A program made the translations under genes and the position numbers. The notes beneath the pieces were generated by a model. The model worked only from the letters and a program-made list of their open reading frames with translations. It did not search any database and was not told where the DNA came from. Shown one piece after another: positions 7,853-16,513 of a DNA stretch of 32,549 nt. The stretch is taken from contig JAOTYS010000005.1 of the NCBI GenBank assembly GCA_029861795.1, forward strand, positions 1 through 32,549, given 5' to 3'. The DNA comes from Gammaproteobacteria bacterium. Lineage in GTDB: Bacteria; Pseudomonadota; Gammaproteobacteria; Arenicellales; JAOTYS01. Position 1 is the stretch's first letter. Every line of letters begins with the position of its first letter.

Positions 7853-9285
7853 ATGGAGTTCTCCAATTGTCCGTAATCTATCTTTCCGCTCGCATTGACC
7901 GGGAGTGACTCCAAGTGATGAAAATCAAAAGCGCTCCAGTGAGTACTTAAGGCTATCGCGAGCTCCCTTGCGACGGCAGCGTAATCATCTTCAGTCTGGA
8001 ATTCACAGAACACTCCAATCTTGTCTCCATCCTTTGAGATCACAGCAGCTGGGCCGTGACAATGGAGCAGAGACTCCACCTCATCCAGGTTGAGACGCAC
8101 TCCATAAACCTTCCCAATTCGTTTGCTTCTGCCGGTAATGTACAAATATCCGTCATCATCCTGATATCCGATATCTCCGGTACGCAGCACACCCTGAAGA
8201 TCATCACCAGCCGCTAAATCATGACGGCAATGCGCATACCCCAACATCACATTAGGACCTTGGTAGATAACCTCTCTCGTGCCGGGGTCAATACTGATTT
8301 TGCCTCCAGGTATTGCCACACCTACGGAGCCGATTTTCTGGGGGAGGCTCTCGAACGGCAAGTAACACATCCGCGGACTGGCCTCGGTCTGACCGTACAT
8401 TACATAGAAACGCTTACCTTGCTGCGAAAGCAAATCGTAATACCGCCGCACATGGTGATCCTCCAGCTTTCCCCCTGCCTGGGTCATGTAGCGTAGCGCT
8501 GGATAGTGCTTCTTAGAAAATCCAACACGCTCCAGCATCGCATACGAGTACGGCACACCGGCGAAGGAGCTACATGCATATTGCGCGAATACATCCCAAA
8601 AGGTTTTTTCCATTAAGGTGCCATCCGTGATCACCAAAGACGCACCGGCGCAAAGATGGCTGTTTATAACCGAAAGCCCGTAAGAGTAGTGCATGGGCAA
8701 GCTGACAATGGCCCGATGGTCGCGTTCGATTCCAAGGTACTGTGCAATGGAGTAAGCATTCGATTCCAGATTCTTTTGCGAAAGGCGCACGAATTTTGGA
8801 CTACCGGTGCTTCCAGATGTACTGAGAAGCAAGGCCAACGATAGGGATATATCCTCGACCGGCGCGTGTGATTTACGAAAGATCTTAAGCGATCGGAAAT
8901 TAATGACTTGATCAAAAACCGATAGTTCCGCCGAGTAGTCGTTAGTCTTATCGGCATGACAAACTACCCACTCCGGCTTGTAACGCTGCAACAATCTGGA
9001 AAGTTTATCATTGGTGAGTCCGCCATCTAACAAGGCAGCCACATGGCCTGCAGCAACTGTCGCAAGGTAGGCAATGATGTCATCAACCGTGTTGGTGCAA
9101 ATATGAAAGGCCAGCGCCTTTCGGTCAGAGCTCAACGCGGGACTAAGCCGTTCGATTTCTTCCCAGAGAGTGGGGTAAGAAACTGCAAGACCCGCGTCTG
9201 CGTCGAATAGGGCAATGCCTTCGGAGTGATTGTAACGATCAATATTTAGATATTTCTGTGACAATAGGTTCTTAGTCCACTCCAC
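7849..9285 (-). CDS. AMP-dependent acyl ligase (ANL superfamily), RfbL-like
   Basis: A 478-residue adenylating enzyme that activates a carboxylate and would transfer it to the pantetheine arm of the neighbouring ACP or to CoA. ANL core motifs are present and in order: STSGSTGSPK (155-164, phosphate loop), YGQTEAS (297-303), RTGDIGYQDDDGYLYITGR (368-386, with hinge following), and the catalytic A10 lysine in NASGKIDY (464-471, Lys468). The GTG start lies one base after the SDR stop, with TTTGAG as a weak ribosome binding site. Size and position match RfbL of V. cholerae O1. The position between ACP, SDR and LuxE/LuxC genes indicates an acyl-ACP pathway and not ordinary fatty-acid degradation. 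The substrate is unknown. Confidence 0.85.
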   Translation of the reverse strand: MEWTKNLLSQKYLNIDRYNHSEGIALFDADAGLAVSYPTLWEEIERLSPALSSDRKALAFHICTNTVDDIIAYLATVAAGHVAALLDGGLTNDKLSRLLQRYKPEWVVCHADKTNDYSAELSVFDQVINFRSLKIFRKSHAPVEDISLSLALLLSTSGSTGSPKFVRLSQKNLESNAYSIAQYLGIERDHRAIVSLPMHYSYGLSVINSHLCAGASLVITDGTLMEKTFWDVFAQYACSSFAGVPYSYAMLERVGFSKKHYPALRYMTQAGGKLEDHHVRRYYDLLSQQGKRFYVMYGQTEASPRMCYLPFESLPQKIGSVGVAIPGGKISIDPGTREVIYQGPNVMLGYAHCRHDLAAGDDLQGVLRTGDIGYQDDDGYLYITGRSKRIGKVYGVRLNLDEVESLLHCHGPAAVISKDGDKIGVFCEFQTEDDYAAVARELAIALSTHWSAFDFHHLESLPVNASGKIDYGQLENSM

Positions 9286-9286
9286 C

Positions 9287-10033
9287 TCAAATAATCATAC
9301 CCCCATCCACTCCAAGCACCTGGCCTGTGACGTATCGGGAATAATCGCTCGCGAAGAATAGGATCGCCATAGCAATATCATCAGGGGTTCCAACCCGCCC
9401 CATCTTGATACTAGACCTATAGACCTTGTCATTGTGCTCGGGCATGTCCTTGATCATGTCGGTCTCGATATATCCCGGCGCGATCGCATTGACCCGTATA
9501 CCGCTAGGTGCAAGTTCCTTGGCAGCCGCTTTGGTAAGTCCAATCAGAGCTGCTTTTGAGCTTGAGTAAACGGCGAGACCTTCGTGCGCATGGGTCCCCA
9601 TAATAGAGCTGATATTGATAATAGAGCCCGAGCGATTCCGGGTCATTAATCGAGCCGCGCTTTGAAGGTGGGTGATACAGCCTTTGACGTTAACCTCCAG
9701 CACCCTGGAGATGGATTGTTCTGAAATCATGCCGATTAGCGCAGCGTCAAGAACGCCTGCGTTATTCACCAGGACATCCAGCCTTTTATATTTCTTGAAT
9801 ACTTCCTGGAATGCGGTTTTGGCACTGCGTGACTCGCTAACGTCGTAACACAATCCTAAGTGGCCGGATTGGCCGTCAGTGTCGAGGCCAGCGACAACGT
9901 TGTTGACCTCTTCATCGCTTTGTATTCCCGTGACAACCACTGAAGCGCCCTTTGATGCCAATGCCTTGGCTGTAGCCAACCCGATACCCCGTGTTGCACC
10001 GGTCACCATGCACACCTTGCCAGAAAGATTCAT
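9287..10033 (-). CDS. FabG-like short-chain dehydrogenase/reductase
   Basis: A 248-residue classical SDR closest in pattern to 3-oxoacyl-ACP reductase. The cofactor loop TGATRGIG (11-18), NNAG (90-93), catalytic Asn115, Ser142/143 in NISSIMG, and the YSSSK pair Tyr156/Lys160 are intact. APGYIETDM (185-193) and the C-terminal GQVLGVDGGM complete the family pattern. In this operon it lies between the ACP and ligase genes, so its substrate is probably a beta-keto or aldehyde group on an ACP-bound acyl chain. It occupies the place held by the iron alcohol dehydrogenase RfbM in the V. cholerae O1 cassette. The true housekeeping fabG normally sits with fabD, acpP and fabF, so this is likely a pathway-specific paralogue. 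Confidence 0.88.
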   Translation of the reverse strand: MNLSGKVCMVTGATRGIGLATAKALASKGASVVVTGIQSDEEVNNVVAGLDTDGQSGHLGLCYDVSESRSAKTAFQEVFKKYKRLDVLVNNAGVLDAALIGMISEQSISRVLEVNVKGCITHLQSAARLMTRNRSGSIINISSIMGTHAHEGLAVYSSSKAALIGLTKAAAKELAPSGIRVNAIAPGYIETDMIKDMPEHNDKVYRSSIKMGRVGTPDDIAMAILFFASDYSRYVTGQVLGVDGGMII

Positions 10034-10042
10034 AGCTTGTCG

Positions 10043-10288
10043 CTAATTACTGAGATCAATTCCGTATTTGCCCAGAATTTCAACTGCCTTTTCAAAACTA
10101 CTCATATCAAGCACATCTTCAGTATCGACCATTATGTCGAATCGCCTCTCCAATTCTGATATCAAGTGCATGTGAGAAAGTGAATCCCACTGTTGCACGC
10201 CTCTGTAAACCAAGGTTTCCACATCCACACCTTCGGGTAGATCTAGTGATTCAACAAAGCAGTTTCTCAGCATCTCTAAATTTGGCAC
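10043..10288 (-). CDS. Acyl carrier protein, RfbK-like
   Basis: An 81-residue acidic, helical acyl carrier protein. The 4'-phosphopantetheine site is WDSLSHM (34-40) with Ser36 as the attachment residue. It starts at GTG, with AAGAGGA about 10 bases upstream. It is the first gene of the five-gene operon ACP-SDR-ligase-LuxE-LuxC and is 9 bases before the SDR. It would tether the acyl intermediate for activation, reduction and transfer. It differs from housekeeping AcpP, which has a GADSLD-type site, and resembles the specialised ACPs of polysaccharide and secondary-metabolite loci. A phosphopantetheinyl transferase is not encoded in the window. Confidence 0.87.
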   Translation of the reverse strand: MPNLEMLRNCFVESLDLPEGVDVETLVYRGVQQWDSLSHMHLISELERRFDIMVDTEDVLDMSSFEKAVEILGKYGIDLSN

Positions 10289-10529
10289 TTATCAGGATTC
10301 CTCTTACGTGTCTTAGTCCTTATTGGTTTACCAAACCCATGGTGTTACGACCCGTTCGAACGATCGCGCAGATCTCACACGCACTGTTACCCCATAGTAA
10401 TCTGCATGATCCACCAACCGGTTCAAAAGAATCGACATTATAGTCGTGGCAATGGCAAAACCGAATCATGGAGTGCCGTGGACACATCGACTATCGGCTG
10501 CACCGCTTTGCGATTATCTTCAAAAGGGA
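10289..10529 (-). promoter_or_regulatory. Leader region with candidate promoter for the acyl-modification operon
   Basis: A 241-base gap that marks the border between the conserved block and the polysaccharide locus. On the minus strand a perfect TATAAT lies at 10437-10442, but the matching -35 (TTCGGT, 17 bases upstream) is poor. Initiation there would give a leader of about 140 bases before the ACP start. No terminator for the class V PLP enzyme gene was recognised. Confidence 0.35.
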
Positions 10530-11747
10530 CTACAGCGCTGCGACCTGATGAACTAACTGCTCAATTTCTTCTTCGGTATTGAAGTAGTGCACCGCACATC
10601 GCACGAGCCCAGTGATTCGTCTCTGATCCATGTCGAGCAACGTAGAAGGTCGAAACGACGTGCCCACATTGATGCCTTTTTGCCTAAGCCTACTGGCAAT
10701 TTCTTGAGGTGCAAAGGCGTTATGGCTAAATGTCACAATGCCGCAGCGCTCCCGACCCAGGTCGCACACGGCGACTCCCGGGATAGTAGATAAGCCACGA
10801 CGCAGCTCTTCAGCAAGCATCTGGATGCGTTCGTAGATGTTGTCCAGGCCCAAAGACACCGCGTAATTCACCGCCACGCCTAGACCGATCTTGCCCGCCA
10901 CATTATCTTCGAAGTTCTCAAATCGCCGGGCGTCGGTGCGAATCTCGAACTCCTGGGGGGTCGTCCATGTTGCGGCGTGTAGGTCCAAGAACGGCGGTTC
11001 TAGACCTTCGATCATCGCTCGTTGCACGTACAGAAACCCGGTCCCACGGGGTCCTCGCAAAAACTTGCGCCCGGTGGCGGACAACATGGTGCAACCGATC
11101 TGCTGCACATCTACATTCATCTGCCCCACGGATTGGCAGGCATCGAGCAAATACGGTATGCCATGGGTGTTTGCGATCTCACCAACCTCTGCTGCAGGAT
11201 TGACCAACCCGCCATTGGTTGGCACGTGGGTTATTGCAATTAGTCTTACCCGCTCGTCAATCATTCGATCCATGGCTTCGATATCCAGTTGGCCATGAGA
11301 ATCATTTGGTACTACCTCAATTTCCACACCACTACGCTTTGCGAGCTGTAAAAACGCGATGTAATTTGACGCGTACTCAGCAACTGCGGTAAGAATTCGA
11401 TCGCCCCGTCCAAACCCGCGGGCGATCGCATAGAACGCCAGATCCCAAGCCACCGTAGCGTTTTCCACAAATGCCACTTCGTCAGTGTGACAATTGAGCA
11501 AGCATGCAATCGCTCGGTAGGTTGCATCGATTTTATCTACAGCCTCGGCGGCAGCCTCATAGCCGCCGATGCGAGCCTCTAGATCCAGATGGTCTTTAAC
11601 TGCACTGAGCACGGGAGTCGGCATCAAAGAAGCACCCGAATGATGAAAGTGGGTGACATGCTGACAACCAGGTGTATCGGCCCTGGCCCGATCGACATCG
11701 ACTGTCATCAGTGATCGGTGCGTCAACCCGCGGGTGGCGCTATGCAT
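10530..11747 (-). CDS. Class V PLP-dependent enzyme (NifS/CsdA/EgtE-like)
   Basis: A 405-residue fold-type I PLP enzyme of the class V aminotransferase group (cysteine desulfurases, isopenicillin N epimerase-like proteins, EgtE). ITHVPTNGG (172-180), LDACQSVGQ (201-209, Asp202 for the pyridine nitrogen) and GRKFLRGPRGTGFLYV (226-241, PLP Lys228) are intact. The GRK-LRGPRGTGFLYV segment is the style seen in EgtE-like C-S lyases, but no ergothioneine genes (egtB, egtD) are here, so I do not assign that role. No obvious desulfurase active-site cysteine loop was recognised. The gene overlaps the end of the rimK-like gene by 8 bases, which implies coupled expression and suggests related work. The start at 11747 lacks a clear ribosome binding site; the ATG at 11708 is an alternative. 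Confidence 0.8.
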   Translation of the reverse strand: MHSATRGLTHRSLMTVDVDRARADTPGCQHVTHFHHSGASLMPTPVLSAVKDHLDLEARIGGYEAAAEAVDKIDATYRAIACLLNCHTDEVAFVENATVAWDLAFYAIARGFGRGDRILTAVAEYASNYIAFLQLAKRSGVEIEVVPNDSHGQLDIEAMDRMIDERVRLIAITHVPTNGGLVNPAAEVGEIANTHGIPYLLDACQSVGQMNVDVQQIGCTMLSATGRKFLRGPRGTGFLYVQRAMIEGLEPPFLDLHAATWTTPQEFEIRTDARRFENFEDNVAGKIGLGVAVNYAVSLGLDNIYERIQMLAEELRRGLSTIPGVAVCDLGRERCGIVTFSHNAFAPQEIASRLRQKGINVGTSFRPSTLLDMDQRRITGLVRCAVHYFNTEEEIEQLVHQVAAL

Positions 11748-12669
11748 CGGGATGGCCGCGACATGTCATTCGAATGGCTGTGGTTTTCGAATTTCTTTTT
11801 GTGTGCTGTTGCTCGGCGTAGGCGATCATTGCATCAGCCACGTCACATTGAGTAGCCTTTTCTATTCCCTCTAATCCTGGAGACGAATTAACCTCCAGCA
11901 CTAACACTCCTCGCGGCGAGCGAATCAGATCAACACCTGCGACGGTGAGTCCCAGGGCATGCACTGCGCGCAAGCACATAGCGCGTTCCTCATGGTTCAC
12001 GGTAACAGCCTTCGCCTTTGCGCCCAGGTGAATGTTGGCGCGAAGCTCACCGGTTTTGGCGGTGCGTATCATTGCGGCTATCAAATGATCACCAACGACA
12101 AAGCAACGGATGTCGCAGGCAGCAGTGCGATCCCCCACAAACTCTTGGATGAGGCACCTCGTTCCACTACGAACGAACTGTTCTATCGCAGAACGCGCGC
12201 CCTCTACGGTGTTGACCACCACCACGCCCTGTCCTTTGGAGCCCCGCACCGGCTTGATCACGACCGATCCAGCACGCGCCATTAACTGTTTGATACAGGA
12301 TATCGTCTCGCCATACACCGTGTTGGGAATGGGGACACCAGCCTTGGCGAGAAGTTGTAGTGCCCGCAACTTATCACGAGATCTGTGGATCGCTGCCGAT
12401 TCATTGAGCGACCAGACCCCCATGGCTTCAAACTGTGAAAGTACAGCCGTGCCTACAGCAGTGATGGCAGGATCTATCCGAGGGATCACCACGTCAACGC
12501 CAGCAACACGTCTTTCTTGGTAAGAGATGTCCAAACCATCGATCTGGACACGCAAGGCGCATCGTAGCGGGTTCACCGCTTCCACTGTGTGACCCCGTTT
12601 CAAACAACAGTCAACTAGCCGCGAGGTCGAATAAACAGTCGTAGACTGAGACAGGATCGCAACATGCAT
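11740..12669 (-). CDS. rimK: RimK-type ATP-grasp ligase
   Basis: A 309-residue ATP-grasp ligase that closely follows RimK, which adds glutamate residues to the C-terminus of ribosomal protein S6. Near-identical family segments include RDKLRALQLLAKAG (98-111), IKPVRGSKGQGVV (138-150, nucleotide loop), CDIRCFVVGD (185-194), GVDLIRSPRG (245-254) and LEVNSSPGLEGIEK (258-271, metal ligands Glu259 and Asn261). Length matches E. coli RimK (300). A short basic tail after residue 290 is extra and overlaps the next gene. The usual E. coli neighbours are absent. The coupled class V PLP enzyme suggests the ligase could also have a peptide-forming role, but the high similarity favours RimK. Confidence 0.85.
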   Translation of the reverse strand: MHVAILSQSTTVYSTSRLVDCCLKRGHTVEAVNPLRCALRVQIDGLDISYQERRVAGVDVVIPRIDPAITAVGTAVLSQFEAMGVWSLNESAAIHRSRDKLRALQLLAKAGVPIPNTVYGETISCIKQLMARAGSVVIKPVRGSKGQGVVVVNTVEGARSAIEQFVRSGTRCLIQEFVGDRTAACDIRCFVVGDHLIAAMIRTAKTGELRANIHLGAKAKAVTVNHEERAMCLRAVHALGLTVAGVDLIRSPRGVLVLEVNSSPGLEGIEKATQCDVADAMIAYAEQQHTKRNSKTTAIRMTCRGHPDA

Positions 12670-12732
12670 GAACGCAGCCTCGTTTTGACACCCGCTATGT
12701 TTGGGTCATGCATGCATCGGTGCGGGCTTCCA

Positions 12733-13665
<933 letters not shown>

Positions 13666-13710
13666 CTAAGGCACAACTTTCTCGAAAACGGTCGTGCCGC
13701 TCTCAAGCTG

Positions 13711-13731
13711 AATTGGACGAGCGATCCAATT
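13711..13731. repeat. Inverted repeat upstream of argB
   Basis: A perfect 7-base inverted repeat, AATTGGA-N7-TCCAATT, centred about 80 bases before the argB start. It lies between the hsp20 terminator and argB. It could be an operator or a hairpin in the argB leader; no matching regulator can be named. Confidence 0.4.
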
Positions 13732-13775
13732 GCCACCTTGACAGCCTACGGTAAGACTAGCGCGATCTATGTAGC

Positions 13776-13806
13776 AGAAAAACAAGGGGCCGCATCAGCG
13801 GCCCCT
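13776..13806 (-). terminator. Rho-independent terminator after hsp20
   Basis: On the minus strand, a 9-base GC-rich stem (AGGGGCCGC and its complement, 13785-13793 with 13798-13806) closes a 4-base loop and is followed by TTGTTTTT. It starts 26 bases after the hsp20 stop and isolates the heat-shock gene from argB. Confidence 0.88.
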
Positions 13807-13831
13807 GGTCAGTCGAGTTTTAGAATCTTGG

Positions 13832-14275
13832 TTAGTGAACTTCAACATCGATTTTCTTGGGCTTGACCTCTTCCGCCTTGGATAGGACTAGCTCCAATAT
13901 TCCATCCTTGTATTCGGCCTTGATATTTTTGTCATCAATAACCTCGCCAAGTCGCATAGAACGTACATATTTACCATAGTGACGCTCCTGACGAATCACC
14001 CGACCGTCTTTCTTCTCCTCATTTTCATACTTGGATTGAGCGTTTATCGTGAGCACACCGTCCTGGATCGAAACATCCAGGTCTTCCTTCTTAACACCAG
14101 GCAGCTCCGCCCTTACTAAGTACTCGCCATCCTTTTCTATTACGTCGATGGCCGGTGCCAATGCCTGACCGCCTCGCTGTGAATACCGACTCACTGGCCG
14201 AAACAATCCATCCACTACACCATCAAAGATATCCCACGGAGACCTTACCTCCTGGGCACGAACTACTGCATTCAT
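13832..14275 (-). CDS. Small heat-shock protein, Hsp20/IbpA family
   Basis: A 147-residue alpha-crystallin-domain chaperone that holds unfolding proteins in the cytoplasm. The domain spans about residues 40-140, with AELPGVKKEDLDVSIQDGVLTINAQ (the consensus AxLPGvkkeDi..GvLtI) and the C-terminal ILELVLSKAEEVKPKKIDV. The Hsp20 class IxI-like tail is degenerate (KKIDVEV). It has a strong AGGAGG ribosome binding site 5 bases before the ATG, a sigma-32 promoter upstream and a terminator downstream, so it is a single-gene heat-shock unit next to hslVU. Confidence 0.93.
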   Translation of the reverse strand: MNAVVRAQEVRSPWDIFDGVVDGLFRPVSRYSQRGGQALAPAIDVIEKDGEYLVRAELPGVKKEDLDVSIQDGVLTINAQSKYENEEKKDGRVIRQERHYGKYVRSMRLGEVIDDKNIKAEYKDGILELVLSKAEEVKPKKIDVEVH

Positions 14276-14361
14276 AAGAACCTCCTAAAAGTTTACTAAA
14301 GCCGTAGCGCCGATTGGGATCATTCGCAAGATAGCCCTCCCGAAGCTACGGTTTTCACTTA
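14276..14361 (-). promoter_or_regulatory. Structured 5' leader of hsp20, candidate RNA thermometer
   Basis: The leader expected from the sigma-32 promoter is about 85 bases. CCGTAGC and GCTACGG (14345-14351 with 14302-14308 on the minus transcript) form a 7-base stem enclosing a second possible stem (GGG..AUC..GAU..CCC). The AGGAGG ribosome binding site lies just after, beside CTTTT and GGCTTT runs that could pair with it. This layout recalls ROSE or fourU thermometers of Hsp20 genes but matches neither consensus clearly. Confidence 0.4.
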
Positions 14362-14367
14362 ACTTGG

Positions 14368-14395
14368 ATATGGAGGTGTTGTGCGGGATTTCAAG
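14368..14395 (-). promoter_or_regulatory. Sigma-32 (heat-shock) promoter of hsp20
   Basis: On the minus strand CTTGAAA (14395-14389) is followed after 13 bases by CTCCATAT (14375-14368). This is a near-perfect match to the RpoH consensus CTTGAAA-N13/14-CCCCATNT. The expected start is near 14361. Confidence 0.85.
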
Positions 14396-14474
14396 ACCTC
14401 GGCGACCGAATGTGGCGGGCTAGTCCCCATGGGAAATTCGCTGTGATGAACAGACGTATGCAACTTACGTCAAA

Positions 14475-15815
14475 CTACAGGATATAACGCGCCAAGTCCT
14501 CGTCGGCCACTAAATCTTTCAGATGCCTGTCCACATAAGCTGCATCGATGACCACTTTCTCCCCCGGTCGATCCGCCGCCTCAAAGGACACAGTCTCTAG
14601 CAACCTCTCCATGATTGTGTGTAGCCGCCGCGCTCCAATATTCTCAGTTCTCTCATTAACGTGCCACGCAGTCTCGGCCGTGCGCTGCACCCCGTCCCGG
14701 GTGAACTCCAACTCCAATGACTCCGTTAGCATGAGAGCGCTGTATTGCTCGGTCAATGAGGCATCGGGTTCAGTCAGTATGCGCACGAAATCCTCCACTC
14801 CCAGCGCCTCTAACTCTACCCTTATCGGCAGTCTCCCTTGTAGCTCTGGAATCAAGTCGGACGGTTTGGTTATTTGAAACGCCCCCGAGGCGATGAAGAG
14901 AATATGATCCGTCTTCACCATGCCATACTTTGTCGTGACTGTGGACCCTTCTACTAATGGCAACAGGTCTCGTTGTACTCCTTCCCTTGAAACGTCCGGA
15001 CTATGATGCGTGTCGGAACGACCGATTATCTTGTCGATCTCGTCTAAAAACACAATGCCGTCTTGTTCAACCCGTTCTAGTGCGTGCAGCTTTATATCGT
15101 CATCGTTGATCAGCTTTGCGGCCTCTTCTTCGATCAGAAGCTTCATCGCTTCCTTAATCTTGGCCTTTCTGGTCTTCGTTTTCCGACCGCCAAGGTTCTG
15201 CACCATATTCTGCAGCTGACTGGTCATTTCCTCCATACCCGGCGGTCCGAAGATCTCCACGCCTACGGAGGCGGCGCTCACTTCGATCTCGATCTCCTTG
15301 TCATCGAGTTTCCCTTCCCGCAGCAGTTTGCGAAAACGCTGTCTACCCGCCCCTTCCCCTTCTTGATTCCAGTCCTGATCAGCTTCGGTCTCCCGCGCAC
15401 GGGGTAGTAAGATATCGAGTATTCGTTCTTCGGCAGAATCTTCTGCGCGTGGGCGCACTTTGTTGATTTCCTCCTCGCGAGTCATCTTGACTGACAATTC
15501 GGCAAGGTCTCGAATTATGGAATCCACCTCTCTGCCAACGTAGCCAACTTCGGTAAACTTAGTCGCTTCAACTTTGATAAACGGCGCTCTGGCTAGTCGA
15601 GCCAATCGGCGCGCGATCTCAGTCTTGCCGACACCTGTCGGCCCGATCATTAAGATGTTCTTAGGCGTAATCTCGTTACGCAGATCATCGTCCGCAACTT
15701 GGGCTCGCCGCCAGCGATTGCGCAGGGCGATAGCCACGGAGCGTTTAGCGGCGCTCTGTCCTATGATGTGCTTATCAAGTTCCTGCACAATTTCACGCGG
15801 GGTCATCTGTGACAT
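14475..15815 (-). CDS. hslU: HslU, ATPase subunit of the HslVU protease
   Basis: The AAA+ unfoldase that feeds substrates to HslV in the cytoplasm. At 446 residues it is full length. Walker A is GPTGVGKT (58-65), the substrate pore loop GYVG is at 91-94, Walker B is IVFLDEID (254-261), and the sensor/arginine region [13 protein letters not shown] is intact. The I domain spans roughly 110-245. The C-terminus EDLARYIL is the conserved tail that docks into HslV and activates it. An AGAAG ribosome binding site precedes the ATG; Met4 is an alternative start. It follows hslV by 27 bases. Confidence 0.97.
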   Translation of the reverse strand: MSQMTPREIVQELDKHIIGQSAAKRSVAIALRNRWRRAQVADDDLRNEITPKNILMIGPTGVGKTEIARRLARLARAPFIKVEATKFTEVGYVGREVDSIIRDLAELSVKMTREEEINKVRPRAEDSAEERILDILLPRARETEADQDWNQEGEGAGRQRFRKLLREGKLDDKEIEIEVSAASVGVEIFGPPGMEEMTSQLQNMVQNLGGRKTKTRKAKIKEAMKLLIEEEAAKLINDDDIKLHALERVEQDGIVFLDEIDKIIGRSDTHHSPDVSREGVQRDLLPLVEGSTVTTKYGMVKTDHILFIASGAFQITKPSDLIPELQGRLPIRVELEALGVEDFVRILTEPDASLTEQYSALMLTESLELEFTRDGVQRTAETAWHVNERTENIGARRLHTIMERLLETVSFEAADRPGEKVVIDAAYVDRHLKDLVADEDLARYIL

Positions 15816-15842
15816 CGAAATCTTCTCTTTAATACCTTTTCG

Positions 15843-16376
15843 TCAAAGTTCTTCCAGAGCTAAGTTTGTATTCGTGTAAACGCATATATCTGCAGCGATG
15901 GTAAGGCTCTTTTCCACCACCGTTCGAGCATCCAACTCAGTGGACTCCAGCAGCGCACGTGCCGCCGCCTTGGCGTAGTTTCCACCCGAGCCGATGGCCA
16001 TCACACCTGATTCGGGTTCGATCACATCGCCATTGCCCGAGATGATCAGGGATGTGCTCTTATCAGCGACAGCTAGAAGCGCTTCGAGTCGGCGCAGGAA
16101 CCGGTCGGTTCTCCAATCCTTGGCCAACTCCACTGCCGAACGCACTAGGTTACCCTGGTGCTTTTCAAGCTTGCCTTCAAAGCGCTCGAACAGTGTGAAG
16201 GCATCGGCAGTACCTCCGGCAAATCCAGCTATCACGCTGTCCTTGTAGAGCCGGCGTATCTTTCTGGCATTGCCCTTCATCACGGTCTCTCCCATGGAGA
16301 CCTGTCCGTCGGCACCGATAACGACGTCGTCTCCACGACGCACACAGAGAACTGTCGTTCCGCGAAACTGTTTCAT
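15843..16376 (-). CDS. hslV: HslV, peptidase subunit of the HslVU protease
   Basis: The threonine protease of the bacterial proteasome-like HslVU complex. The 177-residue product has a six-residue leader MKQFRG before Thr7-Thr8; removal of the leader exposes the N-terminal catalytic threonine, as in relatives whose genes encode [25 protein letters not shown] and the active-site lysine region [10 protein letters not shown] (35-44) match the family. [16 protein letters not shown] and the C-terminal DICVYTN also fit. It is the first gene of the hslVU operon, downstream of a sigma-32-type promoter. Confidence 0.97.
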   Translation of the reverse strand: MKQFRGTTVLCVRRGDDVVIGADGQVSMGETVMKGNARKIRRLYKDSVIAGFAGGTADAFTLFERFEGKLEKHQGNLVRSAVELAKDWRTDRFLRRLEALLAVADKSTSLIISGNGDVIEPESGVMAIGSGGNYAKAAARALLESTELDARTVVEKSLTIAADICVYTNTNLALEEL

Positions 16377-16427
16377 AGGAGATTGTTCCTGTGATTAGCT
16401 CAGTTCGGCCAAAGATAATCTAGCATT

Positions 16428-16456
16428 AAGTGTGGGTGCACGGTTCGCATTTCAAG
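16428..16456 (-). promoter_or_regulatory. Probable sigma-32 promoter of hslVU
   Basis: On the minus strand CTTGAAA (16456-16450) is followed after 14 bases by CCACACTT (16435-16428), which agrees with CCCCATNT at five of seven defined positions. The transcript would begin about 45 bases before hslV. Confidence 0.7.
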
Positions 16457-16513
16457 AGCGCTTTGAGGCTTCGCCCCATCTGTAAATGGGCGTGGTCTCA
16501 AGTGGAGCGCGTG

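Noticed and set aside
5531..10288. Bioluminescence (lux) operon
   Set aside because: Only LuxC- and LuxE-like genes are present, with ACP, ligase and SDR; there is no luxA, luxB or luxD and the context is polysaccharide synthesis.
16472..16492. Hairpin CGCCCCAT/ATGGGCG as terminator after sspB
   Set aside because: The stem has a bulge and no T-run follows on the minus strand, so it is not a standard rho-independent terminator.
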